From positions 1,240,001 to 1,304,000 of the forward strand of contig NZ_CP150276.1 of NCBI RefSeq assembly GCF_037977235.1: a stretch of 64,000 bases of DNA. The letters are read 5' to 3'. Below the pieces are notes generated by a model. That model was given only the letters and a program-made list of their open reading frames with translations. It was not told the DNA's origin and did no database searches. Shown piece by piece: positions 8,608-16,875 of this stretch (the first letter of the stretch is position 1; each line of letters starts with the position of its first letter). The stretch comes from Paenibacillus sp. FSL K6-0276. GTDB taxonomy: Bacteria; Bacillota; Bacilli; Paenibacillales; Paenibacillaceae. The translations under genes were made by a program, and so were the position numbers.

Positions 8608-8652
8608 AAATCCGGTCCATACTCGTATTTATCGAGAGGGACCGGATTTTTA
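8608..8652 (-). terminator. Bidirectional terminator
   Basis: AAAAATCCGGTCC pairs with GGACCGGATTTTT around a short inner stem ACTCG/CGAG. The A and T runs let it work on both strands. It ends the leftward sigma/anti-sigma/TPR operon. Confidence 0.85.
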
Positions 8653-8666
8653 TATGCATAAATGAG

Positions 8667-10976
8667 TTAGCTTACCTCTTGAACTGCTTGCATAAAGGTC
8701 TTCAATGCGGAGGACTTTGCCCCTTCGATCCATTGCTTCAAAACATCTGTCTGACCATTCACATACCATCCGAGTTTTTCCTTCAACTCTTGGTCAAAGT
8801 TGTTAGGTTGTTTTGTTCGTTCGGCTATGAGCTGTTTAAGCATTTGCGGCCAACGATACCCATTAAGACCAAAGCTGTTTTCGGGATAACGCTCAGCCAG
8901 TGTTATTATAGATGAGAGCGACTCACCAGCGTATAATTCTGCCGCCAGATAACTCCCGATGAAGCGATGGCTTTCATCATGCTCCAGAGCCATAGCGAAT
9001 TGCTCACGTGCTTCTTCCAGCTTGCCTTGATGCATGAGTGCTGTCGCGTTAATAGAAAGTACATAACTGTTATCATTGGTTTGGTTTAGTTCGTTATAGC
9101 GGGAATAATACTCGTTATATGACTTCCAGTCCGCATGGTCGAAATAATACTGCGTCAATGTGAAGGCATAATTAGAATTAGGATGCAGCTGCATGAGTTT
9201 TTGGAGTGAAGGAATCGCCTGATCTTCTAATGAGTCATCCTTCGTGATGGAGGATTTGGCGAGCATCAGCTTCACAAGCATGTGCAGGGCATGAGCATCC
9301 TGTGGATCATCTGCGGCATTCTGTTGATACATTTCTAAAGCCTGATCCGGTTTTTTATCCAGTAAGAGTTGGTCAGCCGCGGTAAGCTCTCTTTCCTTGA
9401 GATAGAAGAAGGGAAGATTACCGACGGTGTCTTCATTCAGCCTGTAGCCATTGCTGCGGGTGATCAAGCGTCCTTCCGCATCTAATGCTTCAATATTCCA
9501 AGAAAAGCGTACCTCGGGATTCATGAACCCGAGAAAAGACAAAGGTTCAATGGACTCCCAACCCTCTCCGCCGCTACTGTAAGAGAAACCGCTGTTATAG
9601 TAAAGTTCGTCTACTGGAATGGAGACTTGATTATCGGTGATATGGTCCCGAATCTGCGAACTGAAGGAGCTCCCCACCGTCGAGACCCCTCCGTTTAAAC
9701 GATAGTAAGCCGCGCCTTCAACAGCCTTCCAGTGGAAATCTACAGACTGATCCGTTATCGTCTCTTGATTAATAGGAGACTGAAGCTCAAGTAGAGGTTG
9801 CAGAACAATGCGCTCATTTAACACGTCACCCGGTTTGACTTCAATCCAATCGTCATACTGTATAGGCCAAGTCCAGCCGTCGATCTGATCATAGCTAAGT
9901 CCAAGCTGCAATTGATAGAAGCCGGGAATCACACCGTGGAATTCGAAACGTCCATCAGCGTCGGTGACGATTCGGTACGGTTCAGCAGCAGTAATGCTGT
10001 GATGAACTTCGCTTTCAGCACGGAGAAAAATACCTGCACGTGAGACCGGAGTCCCATCGCTACGGGTCAGGGTTCCGGATACGACAGCAGTTGAGGTACT
10101 TCCCATATCTATAGCAGACTGAATTGCGGATCGGAGCGCTTCTAGCTGCATTTCAGTCTCTGAAGTGCCTATCTCCGGTGCTGACCCTGATGATGAACCT
10201 GCTGCGCCATTGTCTGTGGTGTCTTTATCCGAGTTGCTAGTAACCTGACTCATTTGTTTATGAACATTCAGCCAGAATTTTTTGTAGCTCTCCAAGCCAT
10301 CGGTTACTACAGCAAGGGCTTGCTGCGCTTCGCCTTTTGTGAAGAGCAGACGTCCGGTAAGCCATGCTTTTTGTGCATCTAGATCTTCCTGATACTCAGA
10401 TGGAAAAGTGGGTTGTTCTAGAATAGCTTCAGCGACTGCTGTATCCCCACGATTCAGGGATCGTTCTGCACGAAGGAACGCTAGTTTTTTTGCCACGAGA
10501 GAGTTGCTGTTTAGCTGTTTCGATGCGGTGATAAGCGCTTGATCCCCGTCGTCCTTACGACCAAGAGCATCATATTCATAGGCAAGCAGCTTAGCCGCAA
10601 ATATACGTGTATTATCCGCTGGCCCATCAAGGATATATTCCTCAAGCAAGGGTACTTTGTCCTCCGGTAGCAGACCGGAACTATGGATTTCATTATTAGT
10701 CCACTGGCTCATAGAGGGGCTGATATTAACGTCATATCTGTAGGGATCATAGCCGTGCTCCTTATCTATGATGTTTGTCTGGATAAGCTCCATACGTTTA
10801 CTGCCAGTTGTAGACTCTAGCTTTTGCAGAAGCTCTGTTCGGGCTAGGTTAGATTGAGTAGCTGTGCTCTTATCCATTTGTGCCTTTGAGGGTAAGAAGT
10901 TAAATAAAAGAATGATCAGGGAAGCAGGGAGCAGCACGAATGACACCAGATGTTTGACCTTTATCTTAATTCTCAT
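8667..10976 (-). CDS. Membrane-anchored TPR/carboxypeptidase-regulatory protein
   Basis: A 769-residue extracytoplasmic protein and third gene of an ECF sigma operon. Residues 9-28 (HLVSFVLLPASLIILLFNFL) form a signal anchor. Residues about 40-270 are helical and TPR-like. About 300-400 is a CarboxypepD_reg-type beta-sandwich (VVSGTLTRSDGTPVSRAG ... TDADGRFEFHGVIPGFYQL), and a fibronectin-like segment follows. Residues about 540-740 contain more TPR units (LLLDKKPDQALEMYQQNAAD, HQGKLEEAREQFAMALEHDE). The start overlaps the preceding gene by 11 bases, so they are co-translated. Beta-sandwich plus TPR suggests a scaffold or sensor at the cell surface whose level follows the sigma factor; the ligand is unknown. 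A bidirectional terminator follows the gene. Confidence 0.7.
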   Translation of the reverse strand: MRIKIKVKHLVSFVLLPASLIILLFNFLPSKAQMDKSTATQSNLARTELLQKLESTTGSKRMELIQTNIIDKEHGYDPYRYDVNISPSMSQWTNNEIHSSGLLPEDKVPLLEEYILDGPADNTRIFAAKLLAYEYDALGRKDDGDQALITASKQLNSNSLVAKKLAFLRAERSLNRGDTAVAEAILEQPTFPSEYQEDLDAQKAWLTGRLLFTKGEAQQALAVVTDGLESYKKFWLNVHKQMSQVTSNSDKDTTDNGAAGSSSGSAPEIGTSETEMQLEALRSAIQSAIDMGSTSTAVVSGTLTRSDGTPVSRAGIFLRAESEVHHSITAAEPYRIVTDADGRFEFHGVIPGFYQLQLGLSYDQIDGWTWPIQYDDWIEVKPGDVLNERIVLQPLLELQSPINQETITDQSVDFHWKAVEGAAYYRLNGGVSTVGSSFSSQIRDHITDNQVSIPVDELYYNSGFSYSSGGEGWESIEPLSFLGFMNPEVRFSWNIEALDAEGRLITRSNGYRLNEDTVGNLPFFYLKERELTAADQLLLDKKPDQALEMYQQNAADDPQDAHALHMLVKLMLAKSSITKDDSLEDQAIPSLQKLMQLHPNSNYAFTLTQYYFDHADWKSYNEYYSRYNELNQTNDNSYVLSINATALMHQGKLEEAREQFAMALEHDESHRFIGSYLAAELYAGESLSSIITLAERYPENSFGLNGYRWPQMLKQLIAERTKQPNNFDQELKEKLGWYVNGQTDVLKQWIEGAKSSALKTFMQAVQEVS

Positions 10977-11331
10977 GCCTCTTCACCGCCTGCTCATAGA
11001 TATCTTTCCAGTACGTATTGCCTCCGGCTTCGATGAGTTCCCGGTTCGCATGTTGCTGGACGCTTTGTTGTGGCTGATGTTTAACTTCTGGTTGATGCAG
11101 GGTCAGCGAAATGACTAGAATAATTGCACCGATCGCGCCTAGGGGTTTGACTGGGATCTCGATCTCCTTATTCCATAGCGCAAAGAGACGGGCTCCAAAG
11201 GTTGGAGGGTGGGTCATCTTGAGGACTCGTTCGTATCCTTTGAAGTGGATTGTTTGTAGTTCTTCATCTAGTTGTTGCTTGATAGCTTCGCGTTCCGTAT
11301 TCTCCGTATTCTCCGTATTCTCCGTGTTCAT
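10966..11331 (-). CDS. Single-TM protein, probable anti-sigma factor
   Basis: A 121-residue protein encoded directly behind an ECF sigma gene, with an ATGA start/stop overlap (11328-11331). The cytosolic part is about 60 residues. One hydrophobic helix (PLGAIGAIILVISLTLH, about 63-79) is followed by a short outer tail. This size and order fit membrane anti-sigma factors, although no zinc-binding HxxxCxxC motif is present. The N-terminus is a TEN repeat from a 9-bp tandem DNA repeat. Binding to the upstream sigma factor is inferred from gene order, not from homology. Confidence 0.6.
   Translation of the reverse strand: MNTENTENTENTEREAIKQQLDEELQTIHFKGYERVLKMTHPPTFGARLFALWNKEIEIPVKPLGAIGAIILVISLTLHQPEVKHQPQQSVQQHANRELIEAGGNTYWKDIYEQAVKRHEN
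11295..11330 (-). repeat. 9-bp tandem repeat in anti-sigma 5' end
   Basis: The plus strand reads CCGTATTCT three times in a row (11295-11321) followed by a one-base variant unit, giving Glu-Asn-Thr repeats right after the start codon. Unit changes would stay in frame and only alter the N-terminal length. Confidence 0.8.
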
Positions 11332-11876
11332 AAGAAATGTCCCTCCTTCTCCAAAATCTTTTTTAAGAGCGTCCGTCCTCTGGCGAGTCGGGATTTAATC
11401 GTATTCTCAGGTGTATTCAATTGCTCGGAAATTTCACGGATGCTCATTTCATGAAAGTAATACAACGTCAGACATTCGCGGTATATATAATCGAGATTTC
11501 TCATGGACTCGGTGAGTCTGATATTGTGCCATTCCACCATAAAAAGCTCTTCAGCCCCGGCAGTGAAGCTAGCATCGTCATTTGGTTGTAACGCTGTTCC
11601 TCCTGAAGGGAAAATATTGCGCCAGCTCCATGTTCGTTGTCTCATCCGGCAACGGTTGATTACGATGCGAATGAGCCAAGCCTTTAACCGTTCCGGATCT
11701 TGCAACTGACTCATTTTGGCATATGCTTGAACAAAAGTATCTTGCACCGCTTCTTCGGCACTCTGTCGATCTTTGAGCAGTAAGCAAGCGGTCCGGAGCA
11801 GCATATCGCCGTAATCATCCATCAACAGGCGGAGAGCTGACTCATCCTTTGCTTTGATTCTTTCTATAATATTCAG
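11328..11876 (-). CDS. ECF RNA polymerase sigma factor, CTG start
   Basis: Group 4 sigma-70 factor of 182 residues. Region 2 contains RLLMDDYGDMLLRTACLLL and SAEEAVQDTFVQAYAK; region 4 contains CLTLYYFHEMSIREISEQL and NTPENTIKSRLARGRTLL. The open frame continues upstream to 12215, but those residues do not resemble a sigma factor. A strong SD (GGGAGGGG, minus strand 11892-11885) is followed 8 bases later by CTG (11876-11874), which gives the expected NIIERIKAKDESALRLL N-terminus. No ATG, GTG or TTG lies at a suitable place. The gene overlaps its candidate anti-sigma factor by ATGA and is probably auto-activated from the promoter-like site at 11902-11930. Confidence 0.85.
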   Translation of the reverse strand: MNIIERIKAKDESALRLLMDDYGDMLLRTACLLLKDRQSAEEAVQDTFVQAYAKMSQLQDPERLKAWLIRIVINRCRMRQRTWSWRNIFPSGGTALQPNDDASFTAGAEELFMVEWHNIRLTESMRNLDYIYRECLTLYYFHEMSIREISEQLNTPENTIKSRLARGRTLLKKILEKEGHFL

Positions 11877-11901
11877 ATGAAGCTCCCCTCCCTTTACTAA
11901 T

Positions 11902-11930
11902 AAGATGCGGCTTGGAGGATTAAGGTTGCG
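11902..11930 (-). promoter_or_regulatory. Possible ECF-type promoter
   Basis: Minus strand reads CGCAACCTT, about a dozen bases, then CCGCATCTT, 26 bases upstream of the proposed sigma start. AAC-containing -35 boxes with a CG-containing -10 are typical of ECF sigma promoters, so this may be an autoregulatory site. The spacing is slightly short and nothing else in the window shares it. Confidence 0.3.
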
Positions 11931-12078
11931 TTTGTGTGGAATATTTTTACTGGGAGGGCGGTTTGTCGCAAGATGTTTCCCAAGATATGCTTCAGATGTG
12001 CCTCCCATTGCACTTTGTACATTCAAAATAGGTAATCCGTAATTTAATAGATGATCGGTAGATCTGGGTATATGATAG

Positions 12079-12605
12079 AAACAAGCTAATTCTGCCTCCC
12101 CAACTACGATGCCAACAGCTACTTCTTCTCCTACGGAGACTAATAAAGATACAGCCAACGCAAATTCGCAGAATAGCGACAAACAACAACTCAAAGAATT
12201 AATTGAGCTTGCCAAAAAGAGTAAGGTTCCCGGTGTTGAATATGCTGCTCATACCGGACTTATTGATGAGGTAGAAGCGGATTGGGGTAAGCCTGATCAA
12301 GAGCCAGCGGGAAAAGGCATTTATGCTACCCACACTGACGAACATGTCGTATTCGGATTCAATAAAGGGAGTCTAATCTTCGATGTTCGTTCCAGTGATT
12401 CTGCACTGCAAAAGCTGACACTGAAACAAATCGAAGGGGCGCTAGGCAAGCCGGATGATACCAAAGTGAACGGCGAGGATAAGATCTACATTTATCAAGC
12501 CAATGATCAATTCCAGTTGAAATTCATTATTCTAAACTCGACGGGTAAGGTGGGCCCATCTCCGTGTTTAGTGAACAGGATTCCACCAATAATATGGCTG
12601 GGTAA
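12079..12605 (+). pseudogene. yjgB: YjgB-like (DUF4309) protein, broken at both ends
   Basis: Translation from about 12109 gives a DUF4309 domain like B. subtilis YjgB (LKELIELAKKSKVPGVEYAA, HVVFGFNKGSLIFDVRS, LTLKQIEGALGKPDD). Family members begin with a signal peptide or lipobox; here a stop at 12076 cuts the frame inside the Ser/Thr/Pro-rich linker and no signal peptide is encoded upstream. Near 12550 the reading frame shifts: the expected C-terminus (PISVFSEQDSTNNMAG, stop at 12603) is in another frame, as if one G was lost from a G run. The family is secreted and of unknown function. A 5' deletion plus frameshift makes a functional product unlikely; the single-base shift alone could be a sequencing error. 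Confidence 0.8.
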
Positions 12606-12761
12606 GGAGTCTGATAATAACCGTAATATTCGAAGAGAGCAATCATGCAGAGAATTCTGTGGATTGCTCTTTTTATATGTTCATTTCCATCTGGAGTACA
12701 CCGTAGGCTGACTGATATAATGAGGCCATGGAGTGGATTCGGGGGAAGGAGAGGCTCTACC

Positions 12762-13913
12762 ATGCAGCTGGAATTAATCGAATGTGAATATAAAGTGACC
12801 GCAGATGGGATAACGATAGAATTATTCCCAAAAGAATTTACGCTTTTTCAGTACTTGTACAACAATAGAGGGCGTACGTTCAGTCGAGAACAGCTGCTGG
12901 ATAAGGTATGGCCATTGGAGTATCCGGTAGAGCGAACGGTAGATGATCATATTTATCGACTTCGTAAGAAGCTTGGCAAGCTACAAGGCTTGGATATTAA
13001 GACCGTTCGTGGATTTGGCTATAGTCTGACTATGCAGGAGCCTTCGGTAGCAATGACCAATCCGACCACATATGACTCAGAGATGCAAGAGACGATGCGG
13101 GAGATATTCGTAAAATACCATCAATACGGCCAAGGTCGATCCATGTTAACCTTAGCGCGACAACAAGATGTTTTGGGTTATGAGATGGATCCGTTCTATT
13201 CGATCTATATTCATTTTGTACAGGGAGACTTAGAATGGCTGCTGAACACAGATGAAGTTGGGATAGAGGAGCGATTCTATTCGCTGTTGATATGTTATAT
13301 ATTTTTGGGTGATCCGAAGAACAAACTGGATTTTTGCGAGCAAGTACTTGAGAAAAAGATCCTCTTACCTCCTCAGCACAAAGAGCTGGAGATCCTTAAT
13401 ATTCTGGACTTATACACGCTTGCTGGACAACCGGAAAAAGCACTGGAACGATTAAAGATAACACATCAGGTGATCAAAGAGCCTGGGTATGAGAACTTCA
13501 TTCCGGTAACGGCAATCTCAGAAATGTTTGTACACTTGTGGATGGGTACTGAGGATCAAGAATTGGAACGGATGGCGAACGCCATTGAAGCGCTTTTGCT
13601 GGAAAAGCCCTTTTTGCGTGAGATCGGCAGTTATAAAGTTGTAAGGGGATTATGGTTGTTACGGCGCAAGTCTTGGATTGAAGCAGAGCAACTATTGGAT
13701 GATGCGCTTCAGGTGCTTGAGATGTCGGGGTTCGTACCGATGCGGATATATGCATTATACCGAATGGTTCACTATTGTAACGAGTTTCCACCCAAGCTAG
13801 CCTTGCATCACAAATATGCAGAATTATTTGAACGAGAGAAGGAAAAGCGGGGATTCCATCGGTTAGAGCAATCTTTGGAAACCGTGCTTATGAATATTGT
13901 GACAGCTCTCTGA
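12762..13913 (+). CDS. SARP-like winged-helix/TPR regulator
   Basis: A 383-residue DNA-binding protein. Residues 1-92 form an OmpR/PhoB-type winged helix (FPKEFTLFQYLYNNRGRTFS, REQLLDKVWP, RTVDDHIYRLRKKLGK, KTVRGFGYSL) without a receiver domain. The remaining 290 residues are alpha-helical with TPR-like pairs (LYTLAGQPEKALERLKI), as in BTAD-containing SARP/AfsR-type activators. ATG 12762 follows GGGGGAAGGAGAGG; the longer frame from 12645 lacks homology and is rejected. It lies 86 bases upstream of an MFS exporter. Three tandem 11-bp repeats begin inside its last codons and end before that gene, making it the obvious candidate regulator of the pump. The effector is unknown. Confidence 0.8.
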   Translation: MQLELIECEYKVTADGITIELFPKEFTLFQYLYNNRGRTFSREQLLDKVWPLEYPVERTVDDHIYRLRKKLGKLQGLDIKTVRGFGYSLTMQEPSVAMTNPTTYDSEMQETMREIFVKYHQYGQGRSMLTLARQQDVLGYEMDPFYSIYIHFVQGDLEWLLNTDEVGIEERFYSLLICYIFLGDPKNKLDFCEQVLEKKILLPPQHKELEILNILDLYTLAGQPEKALERLKITHQVIKEPGYENFIPVTAISEMFVHLWMGTEDQELERMANAIEALLLEKPFLREIGSYKVVRGLWLLRRKSWIEAEQLLDDALQVLEMSGFVPMRIYALYRMVHYCNEFPPKLALHHKYAELFEREKEKRGFHRLEQSLETVLMNIVTAL

Positions 13914-13951
13914 TAATTCTCTGACAATTCTCTGACAATTCTCCGTTACAT
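13908..13951 (+). promoter_or_regulatory. Tandem 11-bp direct repeats, likely operator
   Basis: CTCTGATAATT, CTCTGACAATT and CTCTGACAATT follow each other without gaps (13908-13918, 13919-13929, 13930-13940), with a degraded fourth unit to 13951. The 11-bp period equals one helical turn, the geometry used by OmpR-fold and SARP-type activators. The array overlaps the stop of the SARP-like gene and precedes the MFS start (14000) by about 50 bases. The binding partner is inferred from position. Confidence 0.6.
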
Positions 13952-13999
13952 TAAGAACATGCTTCATATTTTCTTAAATGTAACTTGGAGGAATGTCCG

Positions 14000-15295
14000 A
14001 TGAATGCTTCATCACAAGCAGGAACGAGCCTGTTAAAGAACAAAGTATTTATGCGTGTGTACAGCGCATTTGCGACAGCAACTTTTGGAGATTGGTTCGA
14101 TGCACTGGCGATTCAGGTCCTCGTAGGGTACCGTTGGCAAGCTAGCCCGCTTATGCTGGCTTTGATTCCGGTCTCTATGGCTTTACCTGGGATTCTGCTC
14201 GGTTCCGTGGCAGGGGTAGCGGCTGACAGACTGAATAAGCTAAAGCTAATGCGGATGTGTGATCTGCTTACGGCATTGTTAACTGTACTAGTGCTTTTCG
14301 CTCCCGGCATGGTGTGGTTGCTTCCTCTACTGATGTTGCGAGCTGCTATCTCCACGTTAAACGTACCTGCCCAGCAGTCGATGACCCGCAGTATGGTCAG
14401 AGAGGATCAGCTTCTTCAAGCGACCTCACTTAACGGAATTGTAAATCAGGGTTCCAAAATCGCTGGACCTTTGCTTGGTGGTTTCGCATTGTCTGTGCTT
14501 ACGCCACAGTGGTGCATATTGATTAATGCTTGTCTCAGAGGTTGCTCTTACCTGCTTTTGCTGACAGTTAAGAACAGTGAGGTAGGACAAGTCAGCTCAG
14601 ATCAGGGCGATAAAGAAGAGCAGGTTCCCCTCCGCACCATGTGGAAGGAAGGCTGGGGCTTTATGCTGCGCAGTAGACTGCTTCTAAACAGCATGCTCTT
14701 TGGCTTAGTTGGTGCGTTGGCCATTCAGATGATCGATTTTCAGTTCACTAGTTTATTCAGAATGATTGCACCTTCTCAGGAATCTATGCTGGGATGGCTT
14801 GTGGCAGCGTCTGGCGTGGGTGCTATATTCATGATCATGGTCATGAACAAAATGAACCGGGGAACAGGCTACGCCTGGAAGCTTGGTGCGGGTTATGCAC
14901 TTATTGGTGTATCGGTCGGAGGGCTTGGCCTGCTTCAGCCGGGAGTCTCCAGCCTACCTGTAATGCTGCTAGGATTCGTACTGGGTCTCGGAAACGGAAT
15001 GTTTATGATCACGTTCAATTATTGTTTGCAAAAAGAAACACCTCCGCACATGACAGGGCGTGTGTTCGGTATTCAAAGTACCATTCTAAGCGGAGTTATG
15101 ATTGGCGCTCCACTCCTTGGCGGTATGCTGGTTCAGGCCGCTGGACCTAGTCGAATATTTTTGAATTTTGGCATCGTAATTGCCTTGATTGGTGTGCTTG
15201 GAATGATGTTTGGACGCGTGCTGTGGCCTAAGGAGAAAGAGAAGAGTGATAGCTCAGCGGAGCAACCTAGGAAGGTTGAAGTGATGGAAACTTGA
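14000..15295 (+). CDS. MFS efflux transporter
   Basis: A 431-residue major facilitator with about 12 hydrophobic segments, resembling the macrolide-efflux/Mef-like MFS group. The N-terminus FMRVYSAFATATFGDWFDAL matches the first helix of that group, and the loop after TM2 carries AGVAADRLNKLKLMRMCDLL (MFS motif A). The C-terminal half repeats the fold (MTGRVFGIQSTILSGVMIG). ATG 14000 follows GGAGGA at 13988-13993; a TTG at 13985 is less likely. Control by the upstream SARP-like regulator through the 11-bp repeats is plausible. The substrate cannot be deduced. No clear terminator follows before the IS4 region. Confidence 0.85.
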   Translation: MNASSQAGTSLLKNKVFMRVYSAFATATFGDWFDALAIQVLVGYRWQASPLMLALIPVSMALPGILLGSVAGVAADRLNKLKLMRMCDLLTALLTVLVLFAPGMVWLLPLLMLRAAISTLNVPAQQSMTRSMVREDQLLQATSLNGIVNQGSKIAGPLLGGFALSVLTPQWCILINACLRGCSYLLLLTVKNSEVGQVSSDQGDKEEQVPLRTMWKEGWGFMLRSRLLLNSMLFGLVGALAIQMIDFQFTSLFRMIAPSQESMLGWLVAASGVGAIFMIMVMNKMNRGTGYAWKLGAGYALIGVSVGGLGLLQPGVSSLPVMLLGFVLGLGNGMFMITFNYCLQKETPPHMTGRVFGIQSTILSGVMIGAPLLGGMLVQAAGPSRIFLNFGIVIALIGVLGMMFGRVLWPKEKEKSDSSAEQPRKVEVMET

Positions 15296-15476
15296 GGATG
15301 CTGATTTGTTCGGAAATGAGCTTGCGAAAGTGTGGAGTGAAGGCCGGGCTACCCAAGTATTTAGTTGCAGAACGTGCACTAGACATGCGCAAAAGCTGAC
15401 ATGAGAAAAAAAGTTTTAATAAATTACTAAATATGGAGTATATTGATTTGTTTTCACTTCTCAATCCATAAAAAAA

Positions 15477-15529
15477 CTCCTATTGTAGAAAGTGTAGGCG
15501 TGTTACCCACATCCCTCTACAAAAAGGAG
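15477..15529 (+). promoter_or_regulatory. SD-sequestering hairpin of the IS4 transposase
   Basis: CTCCTATTGTAGA (15477-15489) pairs with TCTACAAAAAGGAG (15516-15529). The second arm contains the transposase SD (AAGGAG) 5 bases before the ATG. Long transcripts reading in from outside would form the stem and block translation, a protection known from IS10, IS50 and IS231. A transcript starting inside the first arm would not. Confidence 0.55.
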
Positions 15530-15534
15530 CATCC

Positions 15535-16740
15535 ATGGGTAATTTAACGCAAAATTCTGTTTTACGCAAGTGTTTAATTCGCTTAAAACTTTGTTCGTTT
15601 CGGTGTCCGCTGACCGACCATTATACCAAAAGGCTTTCTGTCGGCTCAGCGATCGCCCTTTTGGTCGAGGCCCAACTCCAGCAACGGGAATCGTTGGCTG
15701 ACATCGTACTTAATCTGGAAACGAACTTAGATCTTCAAGCATTCACGGGCCTTTCATCCATCCATGAGTCCACCTTAAATCGCAAACTGAATGCCATTCC
15801 TCTAGCCTATTTAGAGTGGCTGTTTGCTCAGTTGACTCAAGAATTGAAAGCACACCAACGTGGAGCCAAAGGCATCAAGCACTTTGGAAAATTAGCTCCA
15901 GTGGATTCCACCACGTTTTCTCTACCTAAGGTATTAGGGGACTGGGCCTTTTATCAAGATAAAACCAAAGGGGTAAAGATTCATACTCGGTTGCTCTCCT
16001 TAGAGTCAGGCTGCCATTTCCCGGATGAAATTGTGCTTTCTACTGTCGGTGTGTCGGATCAACAAGCCGTTAACCGTTTGGTCACGAAGCAGGATACGAC
16101 GTACATCTTTGACCGTGGCTATGTCAATTACGGTAATTTTAGACGGTGGGTAGAGCAGGCCATACTCTTTGTTGCCCGTTTGAAAACCAAGACGAAATAT
16201 ACAGTGCTTCGGGAACGAGAGATCCCTAAGGAAGGCCTGATTACCCGAGATGCTGACGTGGAGATTTTGGACAAAGTCTCAGGACAACTCTTTCAGGTTC
16301 GTCTTGTACAGTTTTCAGATGACGAAGGTAAGGTGTACGAAGTCATTACCAATCGCCAAGAACTAACCGCACAGGATATCGGAGAAATCTATCGCTGTCG
16401 CTGGCAAATTGAGCTATTTTTTAAGTGGATTAAACAGCACCTGGCGACCGTTACATTTCACAATCATCATCCGAACGCGATTTGGGTCCAATGCTACATC
16501 GGGATGATTACGGCCTTGCTGTGCCAGCTAATTCAACGGGAAACACAGACATTGCTTAGCCCGTGGAACTTTCTGCGAAAGATGCGATATTACTTCGCGA
16601 GAGACTGGGATTCTTTCGTCCAGACTCTGGATATTGAGCCGACACGGCGTTCGAAAGGAAGACAAAAAATACCGAAGCCTGCGGAGGCTCCCCCACGAAC
16701 GGGTGACAAGCGAGAAACCGTAAAAATCATCGTGAGCTAA
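15535..16740 (+). CDS. IS4-family transposase
   Basis: A 401-residue DDE transposase of the IS4 superfamily. First Asp is in KLAPVDSTTFSLP (about 125), second in TYIFDRGYVNYGNF (about 190), and the YREK-type signature is IYRCRWQIELFFKWIKQHL (about 285-303), with Tyr, Arg, Glu and Lys at the normal spacing. The N-terminus (residues 25-75) carries the helical DNA-binding region. The start ATG has SD AAAAAGGAG, which lies in a hairpin. The frame is complete. The C-terminal tail rich in Lys/Arg/Pro (RRSKGRQKIPKPAE) is beyond the core fold. Confidence 0.93.
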   Translation: MGNLTQNSVLRKCLIRLKLCSFRCPLTDHYTKRLSVGSAIALLVEAQLQQRESLADIVLNLETNLDLQAFTGLSSIHESTLNRKLNAIPLAYLEWLFAQLTQELKAHQRGAKGIKHFGKLAPVDSTTFSLPKVLGDWAFYQDKTKGVKIHTRLLSLESGCHFPDEIVLSTVGVSDQQAVNRLVTKQDTTYIFDRGYVNYGNFRRWVEQAILFVARLKTKTKYTVLREREIPKEGLITRDADVEILDKVSGQLFQVRLVQFSDDEGKVYEVITNRQELTAQDIGEIYRCRWQIELFFKWIKQHLATVTFHNHHPNAIWVQCYIGMITALLCQLIQRETQTLLSPWNFLRKMRYYFARDWDSFVQTLDIEPTRRSKGRQKIPKPAEAPPRTGDKRETVKIIVS

Positions 16741-16875
16741 CTCCATACCAAATTACTTTTTCTGGTAATTACTCCTACGCTTAAGAGCCCTTTAGTTTTT
16801 TTTCTTAATTCGAAAAGTAGAACTGTAAAATTATTACTTTTTAATATCTTTCGATTTCATGTAAGGTTCTATGCA

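Larger units (their letters stand above)
15477..16768 (+). mobile_element. IS4-family insertion sequence (ends unresolved)
   Basis: One intact transposase gene preceded by a hairpin that buries its SD and followed by a small hairpin (AATTAC/GTAATT, 16749-16768). I could not find a convincing pair of terminal inverted repeats or target duplication, so the limits are only the parts that clearly belong to it. Similar palindromic intergenic units occur to its right (16876 onward) and one similar motif to its left (about 15352), suggesting insertion into that repeat array. Confidence 0.7.

Noticed and set aside
11877..12215. N-terminal extension of the ECF sigma factor
   Set aside because: The 113 upstream residues show no sigma or other domain, overlap the yjgB remnant on the other strand and precede a perfect SD; treated as non-coding.
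12109..12711. Full-length 200-residue YjgB-like protein
   Set aside because: The last 50 residues of this frame do not match the family, while the family C-terminus is found in another frame; the frame is a frameshift product.
15296..15476. Left terminal repeat of the IS4 element
   Set aside because: Only weak A-rich similarity to the right flank was found; no inverted repeat or target duplication convincing enough to report.
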